NCBI RefSeq assembly: GCF_002967075.1
Contig: NZ_PUGE01000003.1
Coordinates: 186,001-250,000, forward strand
Length of the DNA: 64,000 nt
Source of the DNA: Corynebacterium sp. J010B-136
GTDB taxonomy: Bacteria > Actinomycetota > Actinomycetes > Mycobacteriales > Mycobacteriaceae
Direction of reading: 5' to 3'
This document shows positions 39,075 to 48,973 of the stretch, piece after piece. Positions within the stretch are counted from its first letter, which is position 1. Each line of letters opens with the position of its first letter. The notes under the pieces were generated by a model. It saw only the letters and a program-made list of their open reading frames with translations, made no database searches and was not told the origin of the DNA. Position numbers and translations under genes: made by a program.

Positions 39075-39950
39075 TTATTCATCCATGAAGGACAAGTCGC
39101 CTGGGGTGCCCTGGGTGATTGCTTCACCTTCGCCGAGGTTGTCAGAGATGAACTTGTCGAAGGAGCCGTCTTCAAACATTGCTTCGAGAGCAGTGTTGAT
39201 GGCGTCAGTGCCTTCGGTGTCATCCTTGGCCAAACCAATGCCGTAGTACTCATTGGTGAATGGCTCGCCATCCTTTTCCAACTCAACAACGCGGAAGTTG
39301 CCAGGGGACTGAGCAGCGTAGCCATTAAGAATGGTTGCGTCTGTGGTCATGGCGTCGATATTGCCCTGACGCAGTGCCTCAGTACAGCTGGAGTAGGTGT
39401 CGTATTCCTGCAGCTGAACGGTAGGCAGTGCTTCCTTAACCTTCTGCGCTGGGGTAGAACCGGTTACCGAGCACAAGATCTTGCCTTCAAGATCTTCCAA
39501 ACCGTTGATTTCGTTGTTGGAGTCCTGAACCAAAAGCGCCTGGTGGGTCAGCAGGTACGGACCACCGAAGTTAACGGACTCGGAACGACCCGGGTTAATC
39601 GAGTAGGTCGCAGTAATCATGTCGACTTCGCCGTTTTGAATCAAAGTCTCACGCTGAGCCGATGGGGTTTCGCGCCAGTCAATGGAAGGTTCATCCCAAC
39701 CATTTTCAGCGGCAATGGAATTGACCACGTAGGTTGCAACTTCGACGTCTAGACCGGTCATGGATCCGTCTGGTTCGCGAAGACCCAGACCAGGCTGGTC
39801 GAACTTGGTGCCCAAGGTGACGTTGCCGGATTCGATGGAGCTGAGTAGGCCATCGGAGTCTCCGGAGGAGCCGCCACAAGCGGCAAGCAGGCTGCCCGAG
39901 ACAGCGACGGTTCCGATGATGGCTGCGATACGAGTGATAGAGCGTGACAT
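39075..39950 (-). CDS. gluB: Glutamate-binding lipoprotein GluB
   Basis: 291 aa periplasmic-binding-protein type 2 lipoprotein. Signal peptide and lipobox L-A-A-C with C25; mature domain begins with V-T-L-G-T-K-F-D-Q-P-G and contains the ligand-binding T-A-T-Y-S-I-N-P-x-R segment. ATG at 39950 follows AAAGGAGAACAC. The longer frame to 40130 is an artefact that would overlap gluA. Captures glutamate at the membrane exterior. Confidence 0.94.
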   Translation of the reverse strand: MSRSITRIAAIIGTVAVSGSLLAACGGSSGDSDGLLSSIESGNVTLGTKFDQPGLGLREPDGSMTGLDVEVATYVVNSIAAENGWDEPSIDWRETPSAQRETLIQNGEVDMITATYSINPGRSESVNFGGPYLLTHQALLVQDSNNEINGLEDLEGKILCSVTGSTPAQKVKEALPTVQLQEYDTYSSCTEALRQGNIDAMTTDATILNGYAAQSPGNFRVVELEKDGEPFTNEYYGIGLAKDDTEGTDAINTALEAMFEDGSFDKFISDNLGEGEAITQGTPGDLSFMDE

Positions 39951-39993
39951 GTGTTCTCCTTTAAATAAAAGATAGGGACGTAGATTTTTGAAT

Positions 39994-40737
39994 CTAGTGA
40001 GAAAGGATTTTGCCCAGGAAGTCTTTGGCGCGGTCCGTTTGTGGATTATCAAAGAAGCTTGATGGATCGGTGTCTTCGACGATTTCTCCATCAGCCATGA
40101 ATAGGATTCGGTCAGCGGCACGGCGGGCAAAGCCCATCTCGTGGGTAACCACGACCATGGTCATGCCTTCTTTAACCAGCGAAGCCATAACATCGAGCAC
40201 CTCGTTGACCATTTCTGGGTCAAGCGCCGACGTTGGCTCATCGAAAAGCATGATCTTGGGGTTCATAGCCAATGCGCGAGCGATAGCAACGCGCTGCTGC
40301 TGACCGCCTGAAAGCTGTGCTGGATACTTGGAAGCTTGATTGCCGATGCCCACGCGGTCAAGAAGCTGCATTGCGCGTGCTTCGGCAGCAGATTTCTTCA
40401 TCTTGCGAACTTTGATCGGACCCAAAGTGACGTTGTCCAAAATGGTCAGGTGGGGAAACAGGTTGAATTGCTGAAATACCATTCCCACATCAGCGCGCAG
40501 CTTAGCTAGTTGGCTGCCTTCTTCGGGGAGAACGGTGCCATCGATTTCGATGGTTCCTTCTTCAATTGTTTCCAGTCGGTTGATGGTTCGGCAGAGCGTT
40601 GACTTACCGGAGCCAGAAGGCCCTAGGACTACTACAACTTCGCCGTGTGCAACCTCTAAGTCAATATCTTTGAGCGCCTGGAAGTCATCAAAATACTTCT
40701 GGACGCCGCTCATGCGAATCATCGGAGTGTCTGTCAC
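39994..40737 (-). CDS. gluA: Glutamate ABC transporter ATPase GluA
   Basis: 247 aa. Walker A GPSGSGKS (39-46), signature L-S-G-G-Q-Q-Q-R, Walker [13 protein letters not shown], and T-H-E-M-G switch. GTG at 40737 is preferred because AAAGGAG lies 9 nt upstream; the long frame to 40824 starts without one. First gene of gluABCD. In C. glutamicum it is nitrogen-controlled; here two inverted repeats lie upstream. Confidence 0.93.
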   Translation of the reverse strand: MTDTPMIRMSGVQKYFDDFQALKDIDLEVAHGEVVVVLGPSGSGKSTLCRTINRLETIEEGTIEIDGTVLPEEGSQLAKLRADVGMVFQQFNLFPHLTILDNVTLGPIKVRKMKKSAAEARAMQLLDRVGIGNQASKYPAQLSGGQQQRVAIARALAMNPKIMLFDEPTSALDPEMVNEVLDVMASLVKEGMTMVVVTHEMGFARRAADRILFMADGEIVEDTDPSSFFDNPQTDRAKDFLGKILSH

Positions 40738-41064
40738 TTCACTTTCTCCTTTCGCCTGTGTTTTGCAACATATAAGAAACTTTAGGCGGTAATCTTCGCT
40801 TGTACGCAAAGCTTGAAGTAACAAATTGATAACCTTTGCAGCTTTTGCAAAGGAATTCGAAAGGTTTCGTTCAGTAGTGCCAGCTAGGGAATGGTTTCAT
40901 ATACTTTCGCAAATGAAGCCAATTTTTGCGAACCGGTTTCTTGCGCCGCTGAAATAACCCCCAATGTTGCCCCCGTCATACTGTGTTCGCCAAGCGCACG
41001 GGCGGCTTCCTGGAACTTTTATATGGTTAGGCGCTGGTGCATAGCGCCACTACAATGACTCCAC
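40738..41064. promoter_or_regulatory. gluA-miaB divergent control region with two inverted repeats
   Basis: No gene. Holds CCTTTGCA/TGCAAAGG (40833-40840 with 40846-40853) and TTCGCAAA/TTTGCGAA (40906-40913 with 40925-40932). A TACAAT -10 element at 41051-41056 precedes miaB. The two repeats share the TTTGC core and may be sites for one regulator of glutamate uptake; neither matches the AmtR consensus I know. Confidence 0.45.
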
Positions 41065-42636
41065 GTGGAAACCAAGCGCGAATACCCCAATGAAAACTCA
41101 AATGCAGCCGCCCCTGCTGCAGTAGTAGAAAATGCCCGTACCTACGAGGTTCGGACTTTCGGTTGTCAGATGAATGTTCATGACTCTGAGCGCATCTCCG
41201 GCCTGTTGGAAGAAGCCGGTTATGTCGCAGCGGAGCAGGAATCTGAACCCGATCTTGTCGTATTTAATACCTGTGCTGTGCGTGAAAATGCGGATAAGCG
41301 TCTTTATGGCTCACTCGGTGCATTGAAAAAGACCAAAGAAAACCATCCTGGAATGCAGATTGCCGTTGGTGGTTGCTTGGCGCAAAAAGATAAAGACACC
41401 GTGATCTCCAACGCCCCATGGGTTGACGCAGTCTTTGGCACGCACAATATGGCAGCATTGCCTACTTTGCTTGAGCGCGCGCGTCACAATGACAACGCAC
41501 AGATTGAGATTGTGGATTCATTGGAAGCATTCCCTTCGGTGCTTCCGGCGAAGCGTGAATCTTCCTATGCAGGCTGGGTTTCAATCTCTGTCGGCTGCAA
41601 TAACACCTGTACGTTCTGCATCGTCCCTTCCTTGCGTGGCAAGGAAGAAGACCGTCGCCCCGGCGATATCTTGGCGGAAGTGCAGGCGTTGGTGGACCAA
41701 GGTGTTACTGAAGTAACCCTGTTGGGCCAAAACGTAAACTCTTATGGCGTGAATTTTGCAGACCCCGATCTGCCACGCGACAAGTTTGCCTTCTCTAAGC
41801 TTTTGCGTGCTGTGGGCGCGATCGAAGGATTGGAACGTCTGCGTTTTACCTCGCCACACCCAGCGGAATTTACCTCTGACGTTATCGAGGCAATGGCAGA
41901 GACCCCAGCGGTGTGCCCACAATTGCACATGCCCTTGCAGTCCGGTTCAGACAAGATTCTCAAGGACATGCGTCGCTCTTACCGCACGAAGAAGTTCTTA
42001 AGCATTCTTGATGAAGTCCGTGAAAAGATGCCGCACGCGGCCATCACCACGGATATCATCGTTGGTTTCCCAGGAGAGACTGAAGAAGATTTCCAGGGCA
42101 CCATGGATATTGTGCGCCGTGCGCGTTTTGCGGCGGCTTATACCTTCCAATATTCCCCGCGCCCAGGCACCCCTGCGGCAACTATGGAAAATCAACTGCC
42201 AAAGCATATCGTGCAGGATCGTTTTGAGCGCCTTGTGAAGCTGCAAGATGACATCGGCGCAGAAGAGAACGCGAAGCTGGTGGGCACGGATGTAGAACTA
42301 CTTGTGCAGGCTGACGGTCGTAAAAATAGCGAGACCCACCGTATTAGTGGTCGCGCCCGCGATGGACGTCTGGTGCACTTTACCCCGGTCATGAATGGCG
42401 AAGATATCACTTCCCAAATCCGTCCCGGCGATATTGTGCACACCACCGTGACGGATTCGGGTTCCTTCTTCCTCATTGCTGATGAAGGTGTGACCGCTCA
42501 TCGCCGCACTAAGGCAGGCGATATGTCGGCGGCGGGGCAGACCCCAACCACCCAGCCCATCGGTGTGGGCTTGGGCCTTCCACGCATCGGTAAGCCAGCG
42601 GAAGAACCAGCCCCAGCGCCAGCGTGTGGTCTCTAA
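41065..42636 (+). CDS. miaB: tRNA-2-methylthio-N6-isopentenyladenosine37 synthase MiaB
   Basis: Radical-SAM methylthiotransferase, 523 aa. N-terminal MTTase domain with F-G-C34-Q-M-N, radical-SAM motif C178-x3-C182-x2-C185, then C-terminal TRAM domain (about 400-470) and a Pro/Ala-rich tail. GTG start 8 nt after TACAAT, so near-leaderless. It modifies tRNAs that MiaA (5.5 kb downstream) has isopentenylated. Confidence 0.95.
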   Translation: METKREYPNENSNAAAPAAVVENARTYEVRTFGCQMNVHDSERISGLLEEAGYVAAEQESEPDLVVFNTCAVRENADKRLYGSLGALKKTKENHPGMQIAVGGCLAQKDKDTVISNAPWVDAVFGTHNMAALPTLLERARHNDNAQIEIVDSLEAFPSVLPAKRESSYAGWVSISVGCNNTCTFCIVPSLRGKEEDRRPGDILAEVQALVDQGVTEVTLLGQNVNSYGVNFADPDLPRDKFAFSKLLRAVGAIEGLERLRFTSPHPAEFTSDVIEAMAETPAVCPQLHMPLQSGSDKILKDMRRSYRTKKFLSILDEVREKMPHAAITTDIIVGFPGETEEDFQGTMDIVRRARFAAAYTFQYSPRPGTPAATMENQLPKHIVQDRFERLVKLQDDIGAEENAKLVGTDVELLVQADGRKNSETHRISGRARDGRLVHFTPVMNGEDITSQIRPGDIVHTTVTDSGSFFLIADEGVTAHRRTKAGDMSAAGQTPTTQPIGVGLGLPRIGKPAEEPAPAPACGL

Positions 42637-42672
42637 GGCCCCGAAAATTCGAAACGACTATGCTAGGTAATT

Positions 42673-43308
42673 GTGTCTAAGCAGCAAGAAAACCCAATCC
42701 AAGCGGAGCGCCGCAGTGCGCGGACCATGGATTTAAGAAACCAAGTTATTCCACTCATTGTCGCGGTCGTGTTCTACGTTGCGTGGCTAATCTTGCCGCA
42801 TTCGGCGGGGATCCGCGGTTATGAAATCATTACCTTTAGCTCCGACGCACGAGAGAGCATGTCGATTGCGGAGTTCGTCTTCGCCATTCTTGCGACTTTG
42901 GGCGTCGGTGTGTGCACGACCTTGACCCTGGTAACCCGCCGCGCGATATTTGGGCTCATTGGCTGGATGCTCGTTACCGTAGGTTTTGCCTATTCGTTGT
43001 TTATGGTGTGGATGCGAGGAGCGCGTGCAGATAGCGCGGAAATTGGCCTATGGTGCGGCATCGTTGCTGTAGCTATTGCCACCGTGTCCTTTTCCCTGGT
43101 GGCGTTGCGTCGTAGCCCTGAGCAGTTGGAAGCAGCACAGCAAGCACGTGAGGCGGCCTCGCAGCTCGATGCAGTCGGCCAGGCCCAAATGGATATTCGT
43201 CGCGAAGCAGCACCCAAGGTTAATCCTTTGCTAGTCGATGACCGTCGCGCTCGCGCTGCGCGACGCCACCGCAATACCGATCAGGCTAAACAGTCACCGC
43301 AGGATTAA
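42673..43308 (+). CDS. Conserved membrane protein (Rv2732c-like)
   Basis: 211 aa with a basic N-terminus, four hydrophobic segments (about 25-45, 65-85, 95-115, 120-140) and a long basic/Gln-rich cytoplasmic tail. Next to miaB as Rv2732c is in M. tuberculosis. No enzyme motif. GTG at 42673 without ribosome site; TATGCT lies 8 nt upstream, consistent with a leaderless start. Stop overlaps the convergent GNAT gene by 4 nt. Confidence 0.78.
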   Translation: MSKQQENPIQAERRSARTMDLRNQVIPLIVAVVFYVAWLILPHSAGIRGYEIITFSSDARESMSIAEFVFAILATLGVGVCTTLTLVTRRAIFGLIGWMLVTVGFAYSLFMVWMRGARADSAEIGLWCGIVAVAIATVSFSLVALRRSPEQLEAAQQAREAASQLDAVGQAQMDIRREAAPKVNPLLVDDRRARAARRHRNTDQAKQSPQD

Positions 43309-44459
43309 AGCCGCAACTCCCATGACTCGGAGCGCGAAATGCCTTGGGCTCCAAGCTCGTTAAAGATACGATTCATAGCGACATCGCTGGCTCCGATAGA
43401 GGCGTAGGTGCGCTCCACGTCGGGCCAGCGCTCACGCAACGCAGTCAAAGCTAAAAGCTTGACCTTGCTCGCCAGCTGCTGGGCCCGATGCTCACGCGCG
43501 GTGACCGTTAAGGTCCATTCAGCAACTTCCGGGTCAGAGCCAGCATGGCGCCCGAGTTCTGTCAAGGACACAACCTTGTGGGTAGTGTCATCAATCAGCG
43601 CCACCATGAGCGTATGCGCTTTGCGTGCGCGCAGCCTAGCATGTGCTTCATTCAGGCGAGTGCGGTTCCACTTGATGGGTTCTACGCTTAAATCGCCCGT
43701 AAGTGAATCTTCCGAGGCGACGGTAAGAAGATTGATCACATCATCCAGATATTGCTCCGGGATGCCATAGTCAAGCCACGCTTCGGTACTTAATCCTGCA
43801 GGAACTAAAACCGTCGCTGGTTGCTCAGGTACATCTACCTTAATTTGGCGTTCAGCATTTTTAATTGCAAAGCCTGCTTTTTGATAAGCGCTGGAAAAGG
43901 GATCCGCTTCCGCAGCAGTGTCATCGGAATGCAAAGAACTAACCTGACACGTGGTGCGGCCTAATTTCTTTGCCAAGTCCAAACCGTGGTTCACCAGGGT
44001 CGTCGCAACGGCGCGGGTTTCTGCATCCACCGGTTCGCCTGGCAGCGGAAGATATCCCGCATCGAGGATGAAATCTATATCAGCAGTCTCTTTTTCTTCC
44101 AGTAGTGCGACGCTAAGTTGGATAAACCCCGCATAGTCATAGTCAGGACACTCCCCGGTGGAAGGGATAAGCGGTAGCCCCAGAGAAGAGACTTCACCCA
44201 GTGGGGAAGCACCTTCAATGAGGGCAAAAATATAGGTCTGTGATTCACTGGATCCGCGTAGTCGATAGAGCACGCGTTCGGGGGAAGCAGATGCAGCCGG
44301 GTCACCACTGACTTCCTGCGCATAGAGATTAGCCATAAACGCAAAGGTGCGAACGGCATCAGAAGGCGTAGGAGACAATCCCTCCGTCCTAGCTGCGGTG
44401 GCAGCAGGTCCGGAGGGAAAGTGTGGTGGTGCAAGCTGCGCGAGGTGCAGATTATCCAC
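43305..44459 (-). CDS. Tandem GNAT-fold N-acetyltransferase
   Basis: 384 aa. The C-terminal half carries a clear GNAT domain: V-V-S-L-T-E-L strand, then T-V-T-A-R-E-H-R-A-Q-Q-L-A-S-K-V-K coenzyme-A loop (about 310-325) and the N-x-x-M-N-R-I-F end helix. The N-terminal half is a degenerate repeat of the same fold (I-Q-L-S-V-A-L and H-G-L-D-L-A-K-K-L-G). Substrate unknown. Co-directional with the DUF349 gene 18 nt upstream, so possibly one transcript. Confidence 0.78.
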   Translation of the reverse strand: MDNLHLAQLAPPHFPSGPAATAARTEGLSPTPSDAVRTFAFMANLYAQEVSGDPAASASPERVLYRLRGSSESQTYIFALIEGASPLGEVSSLGLPLIPSTGECPDYDYAGFIQLSVALLEEKETADIDFILDAGYLPLPGEPVDAETRAVATTLVNHGLDLAKKLGRTTCQVSSLHSDDTAAEADPFSSAYQKAGFAIKNAERQIKVDVPEQPATVLVPAGLSTEAWLDYGIPEQYLDDVINLLTVASEDSLTGDLSVEPIKWNRTRLNEAHARLRARKAHTLMVALIDDTTHKVVSLTELGRHAGSDPEVAEWTLTVTAREHRAQQLASKVKLLALTALRERWPDVERTYASIGASDVAMNRIFNELGAQGISRSESWELRL

Positions 44460-44477
44460 GAGAGGTAACTTTAATCC

Positions 44478-45809
44478 TTAGCTTTCTACAGCAGCTTCTG
44501 CGGTCTTGGCCCATTCGGCCCACTGCGCAGCCTGCTCACGCAACTTCTCAGCCGCTGCGGTCTTACCCTTAGCTTGGGCAGCTTCAGCCTGTGCGTTGAA
44601 CTCGTCAACTTTTGCTTTGAACTGGTCTACACGTGCCTGGACTTCTGGATCGGTGCGGCGCCAATTGGACTCTTCGGCATCGGCCACGCGCTTTTCCAGA
44701 GCCGCAATCTTGTCCTCGTACTGGCGAACCTGGTCGCGCGGAACGAATCCAATTTCTTCCCACTTATCCTGCAACTCACGCAGCTTTGCCTTAGCAGCCT
44801 CGACGTTCTTGGCAGGATCGATTTGCGAGTCGTACTCAGCAATAAGAGCGTCTTTGGCTTTCGCATTCTCAGCGAATTCTTGGTCACGCTCATTATTGAC
44901 GGCATCACGGGCAGCAAAGAAGTGGTCTTGAGCACCACGGAATGCCGCCCATAGCTTGTCATCGACTTCGCGCGGTGCTCTGCCAGCAGCTTTCCATTCC
45001 GCCATCAAATCGCGGTAGGCGCGCGCAGTAGCACCCCAATCGGTAGAAGTCTTCAAAGCTTCCGCACGCTCAACCAGCTCTTCCTTCTTCTTACGTGCGG
45101 CAGCACGTCCGCGGTCTAGCTCAGCAAAGTGTGCACCCCGGCGACGGTTGAAAGCATCACGTGCACGGGAGTAACGCTTCCACAGACCATCATCGGTCTT
45201 ACGGTCGATGCCCTTGATCTGCTTCCACTCGTTCAAAATTTCGCGGATGCGGTCACCGGCGACTTTCCACTCGGTGGAGTTTTCGGCGATTTCTTCTGCC
45301 TCGGCAGCCAGCTTTTCCTTAGCGGCGATGGCCTCCTCACGGCGACGTGCCTTATCAGCAGCCGCTTGTTCACCAGCTTTGACGGAGTGTTCTTGAATCG
45401 CCTCGAGGCGCTGTTCTAATGCAGCGAGATCACCCACGACCGCCGCGGTAGGTACCGTCTGCTTCAATTCAGCAGCCGTATTCTTAATGGCCTCAGCTTC
45501 ATCAGGATGTGCTTTCAGACGAGCTTCCAAAAGCTCTACTTCGGTCGCGAGGTCATCGTAGCGGGCACCAAAATGCGCTAGGCCTTCTTCGGGGGTACCT
45601 GCCTGCCAGCTGCCAACTTCGCGCTCGCCATCAGCTGTGCGGACGAAAACCGTACCTTGTTCATCAACGCGGCCCCACTTGGCAGGATCTGATTTAACTG
45701 GGGCATTCATCGTCACCACAGCCGGTTGTGCAGGTGCAGCCTTCGGCTGTGCTCCGGGCCGTGGGCCTGGCTTGGGCATATTGGCAGGGGAGGGGGTAGA
45801 AGTAGCCAT
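44478..45809 (-). CDS. DUF349 domain protein
   Basis: 443 aa, almost wholly alpha-helical with several DUF349 repeats. Each has a W-K-x-A-G-R/W-K-Q-I-K-G-type start and L-W-x-R-F/Y-x-A-A-R-D-x-F/H (for example around residues 195-220 and 265-290). Ala/Pro-rich disordered N-terminus (1-35). Widespread and conserved in actinobacteria near miaA; role not established. The family is predicted to bind RNA or ribosomes. Confidence 0.8.
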   Translation of the reverse strand: MATSTPSPANMPKPGPRPGAQPKAAPAQPAVVTMNAPVKSDPAKWGRVDEQGTVFVRTADGEREVGSWQAGTPEEGLAHFGARYDDLATEVELLEARLKAHPDEAEAIKNTAAELKQTVPTAAVVGDLAALEQRLEAIQEHSVKAGEQAAADKARRREEAIAAKEKLAAEAEEIAENSTEWKVAGDRIREILNEWKQIKGIDRKTDDGLWKRYSRARDAFNRRRGAHFAELDRGRAAARKKKEELVERAEALKTSTDWGATARAYRDLMAEWKAAGRAPREVDDKLWAAFRGAQDHFFAARDAVNNERDQEFAENAKAKDALIAEYDSQIDPAKNVEAAKAKLRELQDKWEEIGFVPRDQVRQYEDKIAALEKRVADAEESNWRRTDPEVQARVDQFKAKVDEFNAQAEAAQAKGKTAAAEKLREQAAQWAEWAKTAEAAVES

Positions 45810-45991
45810 GAGATGAACTCCGTCCTTAAAGTGAAGGCTGTGCCGCGCGACACGGCTGCCGAGAAATTAACTAAACAGCGCACCGTTTTTAGCAATGCGC
45901 ACGTATCTTGTTACACAATAGCGCGATATGACCATCATTGTCAGGGTTAAAGACACGAATTTCTAAGTACAGGCTTAGGATGGAATACACA

Positions 45992-46600
45992 ATGAACAAT
46001 GTGGTCTTTCTCCCCGGCTCGCCAGCTCTAGTTACCGAGCTATCGCCCAGTGATGAACCATCCCAAAGGCTGCTTAATTCAGCTACCCAGCTGCTGGCTC
46101 CTTTGATTAAACAGCACAATGGGCCAATCCATGTAGTCTTCTCGCACGACAAGCGCTGGTATACCGCGCATGAGGGAAGTTTTCGGGCGTGGGGAGCGCC
46201 CCGGGTCAATGTCGCTAAGGGACATTTTCTAGGTGAGTTGGTAGCACGTTATATTTTGCAGGCTGCGGGCGCTCCTGCAGAAAGTATTACCGAATGCCGG
46301 GCAAATATTGGCCACATAGATCCCCTAGCTTTAACCGTCGTGGTTCTCGATGGCAGTGCGGGGTTGACGCAGCGCGCACCACTGGCCTTGCTTGATACCG
46401 CAGAGTCGGCTCATCAGTGGTGTTCGCAAGCATTGCAAGGCCAAGCTGGTCCGATGGACGCGAATAAGCTTATCGATGCCGGCGTGATCGAACCAGAGCT
46501 GTGGTTGGAATTGGCACAGCTTGCCCCCGAAGAAGCGCAAATAGTTGATAGTGATGCAACCCTTGGGGTTGGCCGCTTTATTGCCGCTTGGAAGGTGTAG
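45992..46600 (+). CDS. Conserved protein, class III extradiol dioxygenase-like
   Basis: 202 aa from ATG 45992; an earlier in-frame ATG at 45980 gives MEYTMNNVV. TAGGAT (45976-45981) fits a promoter that would start transcription between these two ATGs, favouring 45992. The family between DUF349 and miaA in actinobacteria resembles LigB-type dioxygenases, but here few metal ligands are obvious (H-D-K-R, G-H-I-D). I rate the fold assignment as tentative. miaA begins at the next base after its stop, so they are coupled. Confidence 0.6.
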   Translation: MNNVVFLPGSPALVTELSPSDEPSQRLLNSATQLLAPLIKQHNGPIHVVFSHDKRWYTAHEGSFRAWGAPRVNVAKGHFLGELVARYILQAAGAPAESITECRANIGHIDPLALTVVVLDGSAGLTQRAPLALLDTAESAHQWCSQALQGQAGPMDANKLIDAGVIEPELWLELAQLAPEEAQIVDSDATLGVGRFIAAWKV

Positions 46601-47524
46601 ATGGTGAAAGATAAAGATTTAAGGCCCATCGTGGTGGTTGGCCCAACTGCATCGGGCAAGTCAGCGCTGTCTTTAGAGCTCGCGCATCACTTCGATGGTG
46701 AAATAGTCAACTGTGATTCCATGCAGCTTTACCGTGGCATGGATATTGGTACTGCGAAATTGACCGTCGCTGAGCGCCAAGGCATCCCGCACCATCAACT
46801 AGACGTGTGGGATATAACTGAGACCGCCTCAGTCGCGCGCTATCAAGAAGATGCCGTCGGCGATGTTGAAAACATCGCAGCGCGCGGCAAAAGGCCCATC
46901 ATCGTAGGTGGCTCCATGATGTATGTGCAGTCTTTGGTTGATGCGTGGGCTTTCCCGCCGACGGATGCGGACGTCCGTGCCAAATATGAAGCGCAACTGC
47001 ACGAGGTCGGGGTAGCTGCGATGCACGCCAAACTTGCAGAGATCGACCCGCAAGCTGCGTCGATTATTGAAGACAATGACCCGCGGCGAACCGTGCGAGC
47101 ATTGGAGGTCATTGAATTGACCGGCAAACCCTTTCAAGCAAGCCAGCCTCCTAAGGATGCTCCGCCGCGGTGGAATGCACACTTGGTAGGACTGGAAACA
47201 AACTCTGATTGGCTGAACCCGCGCATTGAGCTGCGCACGAAATTGATGTTCGAGCAAGGTCTCGTGGAGGAAGTCGAAGCCTTATTAGAAAAGGGCTTGG
47301 TACGCGACTCCACTGCTGGCCGAGCGATTGGCTACGCGCAAGTACTCCAAGCCATGGATGGCGAATTAGAGTGGGATGAGGCCCTAGAGCGAACGATCAT
47401 CGGGACACGGCGCTATGTTCGCCGGCAGCGCTCATGGTTTCACCGCGATAAGAGAATTTCGTGGATTGATGCAGCGCAGCCAACCCTGCCGCAAGTACTG
47501 AGTTTGCTTGGGGCTATAGAATAG
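46601..47524 (+). CDS. miaA: tRNA dimethylallyltransferase MiaA
   Basis: Adds isopentenyl to A37 of tRNAs that read U-starting codons. 307 aa; P-loop GPTASGKS (14-21), D-S-M-Q-L-Y motif (about 37-42), and the later S-M-M-Y-V-Q-S-L segment. Its ATG adjoins the preceding stop; dapF begins 5 nt after its own stop. MiaB then adds the methylthio group. Confidence 0.95.
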   Translation: MVKDKDLRPIVVVGPTASGKSALSLELAHHFDGEIVNCDSMQLYRGMDIGTAKLTVAERQGIPHHQLDVWDITETASVARYQEDAVGDVENIAARGKRPIIVGGSMMYVQSLVDAWAFPPTDADVRAKYEAQLHEVGVAAMHAKLAEIDPQAASIIEDNDPRRTVRALEVIELTGKPFQASQPPKDAPPRWNAHLVGLETNSDWLNPRIELRTKLMFEQGLVEEVEALLEKGLVRDSTAGRAIGYAQVLQAMDGELEWDEALERTIIGTRRYVRRQRSWFHRDKRISWIDAAQPTLPQVLSLLGAIE

Positions 47525-47529
47525 AAGGC

Positions 47530-48426
47530 ATGTCTAATATTTCCACTGGTTCGCTGCCCTTTGCCAAGGGCCATGGCACTGAAAATGATTTCCTTATCAT
47601 CAATGACCCGGATGGTGATCTATCGCTTGAGCCATCGCGTGTTGCTGCATTGTGCGATCGTCGAGCGGGCCTTGGGGCCGATGGCCTTTTGCGCGTTGTT
47701 CGTGCCCAGGCGCTGGTGGATAATGGAGAGCTAGACAAGCTAGCGGTCGGCATCGACGGTGATGACTGGTTTATGGACTACCGCAACGCGGATGGCTCGA
47801 TTGCGGAAATGTGTGGCAATGGCACCCGTGTATTCGCGCACTGGGTAATTGCCCAGGGCTTGATTCCAATTCCGCCCGAAGGTCTCGCCGGAGAAGGAAT
47901 TTCTTTCACCGTGGGCACTCGCGCTGGCGCTAAGCCAGTTGTCGTGCATGCCTTTGATGCCCGCCATGCAGATATCAGCGTTGAAATGGGAGCACCCGAA
48001 GTCATGGGGCTTTCTACCGCGAAGATGGCTGGACAGTCCTATGCCGGTTTGGGCGTGGACATGGGCAATCCGCACCTAGCGGCCACCATTCCGGGATTAG
48101 ATTCTCAAGCACTTGCACAGCTGGACTTCAAGCAGCCGGAGTTTGATTCGGAATTTTTCCCGAATGGATTGAACCTCGAAGTGGTTACTCCACTCGAGAA
48201 CGGTGAAGTGCACATGCGTGTCTTTGAGCGCGGAGTAGGAGAGACCCGTTCGTGTGGCACGGGTACCGTCGCTGCCGCAGTATCAGCATTAGCTGATGCG
48301 GGCGCGGTAACCGGCGAGGTCAAAGTCAACGTACCTGGTGGTCAGGTGCAAGTAGAAGTACGTGAGGATGGCTCTACTTTGCGCGGTCCTTCTGAGATTA
48401 TCGCAACTGGACTTGCGGCCCTTTAG
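47530..48426 (+). CDS. dapF: Diaminopimelate epimerase
   Basis: Converts LL- to meso-DAP for peptidoglycan and lysine. 298 aa with both catalytic cysteines: C95 in E-M-C-G-N-G-T-R and C242 in R-S-C-G-T-G-T-V. The N-terminal [11 protein letters not shown] motif is intact. Slightly long loop around 60-80. Ends overlap the convergent membrane gene by 4 nt. Confidence 0.95.
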   Translation: MSNISTGSLPFAKGHGTENDFLIINDPDGDLSLEPSRVAALCDRRAGLGADGLLRVVRAQALVDNGELDKLAVGIDGDDWFMDYRNADGSIAEMCGNGTRVFAHWVIAQGLIPIPPEGLAGEGISFTVGTRAGAKPVVVHAFDARHADISVEMGAPEVMGLSTAKMAGQSYAGLGVDMGNPHLAATIPGLDSQALAQLDFKQPEFDSEFFPNGLNLEVVTPLENGEVHMRVFERGVGETRSCGTGTVAAAVSALADAGAVTGEVKVNVPGGQVQVEVREDGSTLRGPSEIIATGLAAL

Positions 48427-48971
48427 TCGCGAGAATTTGGATCATATTTCGGCCCGAGCGCCAATGCGGCGCGGCGGGCTGCAAGCCATGACTCTTTGAG
48501 GTCAAAGGCACGCTGATCCGTAATCTTTAAAAGCTGCTCAATCTCGCTGGTCTCCATCTTGGGCTTAGCCAACCGAGCATCTAAACGGCGCACAAAACGC
48601 TTGGCAGTTGAGAGTTCGTAGTGGAATTTCTCAATTGCTGGTTCTTCGCATTCGGGATCCAGCAACGCTGGTCGATGCAGCGTGCGATCCGCAATAGCTT
48701 CTGCCTCTGGGGAATGAGCGAAGTGCTCATATTCCTCGACGACATCTTCAATATCGTCTGCCGATAAAGAAATTGATGACTTCAAGGTCTTTTGCTCAGA
48801 AGCATCAGGGCGTGAATAGAGCATAAACAGCGCGAGCGGAAGGATGATGAGGCAGATGATCAGTCCAGTAAAACGCAGCGCGCTGAGCACGACAAAGACC
48901 GCAGCCACAATGGCGATGACGCCAAAAATGGTGCGTTGTCGTGCTGAAAATCCTTTAGTGCTCCACTGCAT
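48423..48971 (-). CDS. Uncharacterised membrane protein
   Basis: 182 aa. Two close hydrophobic segments near the N-terminus (about 14-34 and 36-54), then an acidic linker and a C-terminal helical region with [13 protein letters not shown] at 48971 lies 2 nt after the stop of the Cys-tailed gene on the same strand, so the two are likely co-translated. No family recognised. The longer frame to 49004 would start within that gene. Confidence 0.6.
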   Translation of the reverse strand: MQWSTKGFSARQRTIFGVIAIVAAVFVVLSALRFTGLIICLIILPLALFMLYSRPDASEQKTLKSSISLSADDIEDVVEEYEHFAHSPEAEAIADRTLHRPALLDPECEEPAIEKFHYELSTAKRFVRRLDARLAKPKMETSEIEQLLKITDQRAFDLKESWLAARRAALALGPKYDPNSRD

Positions 48972-48973
48972 AA

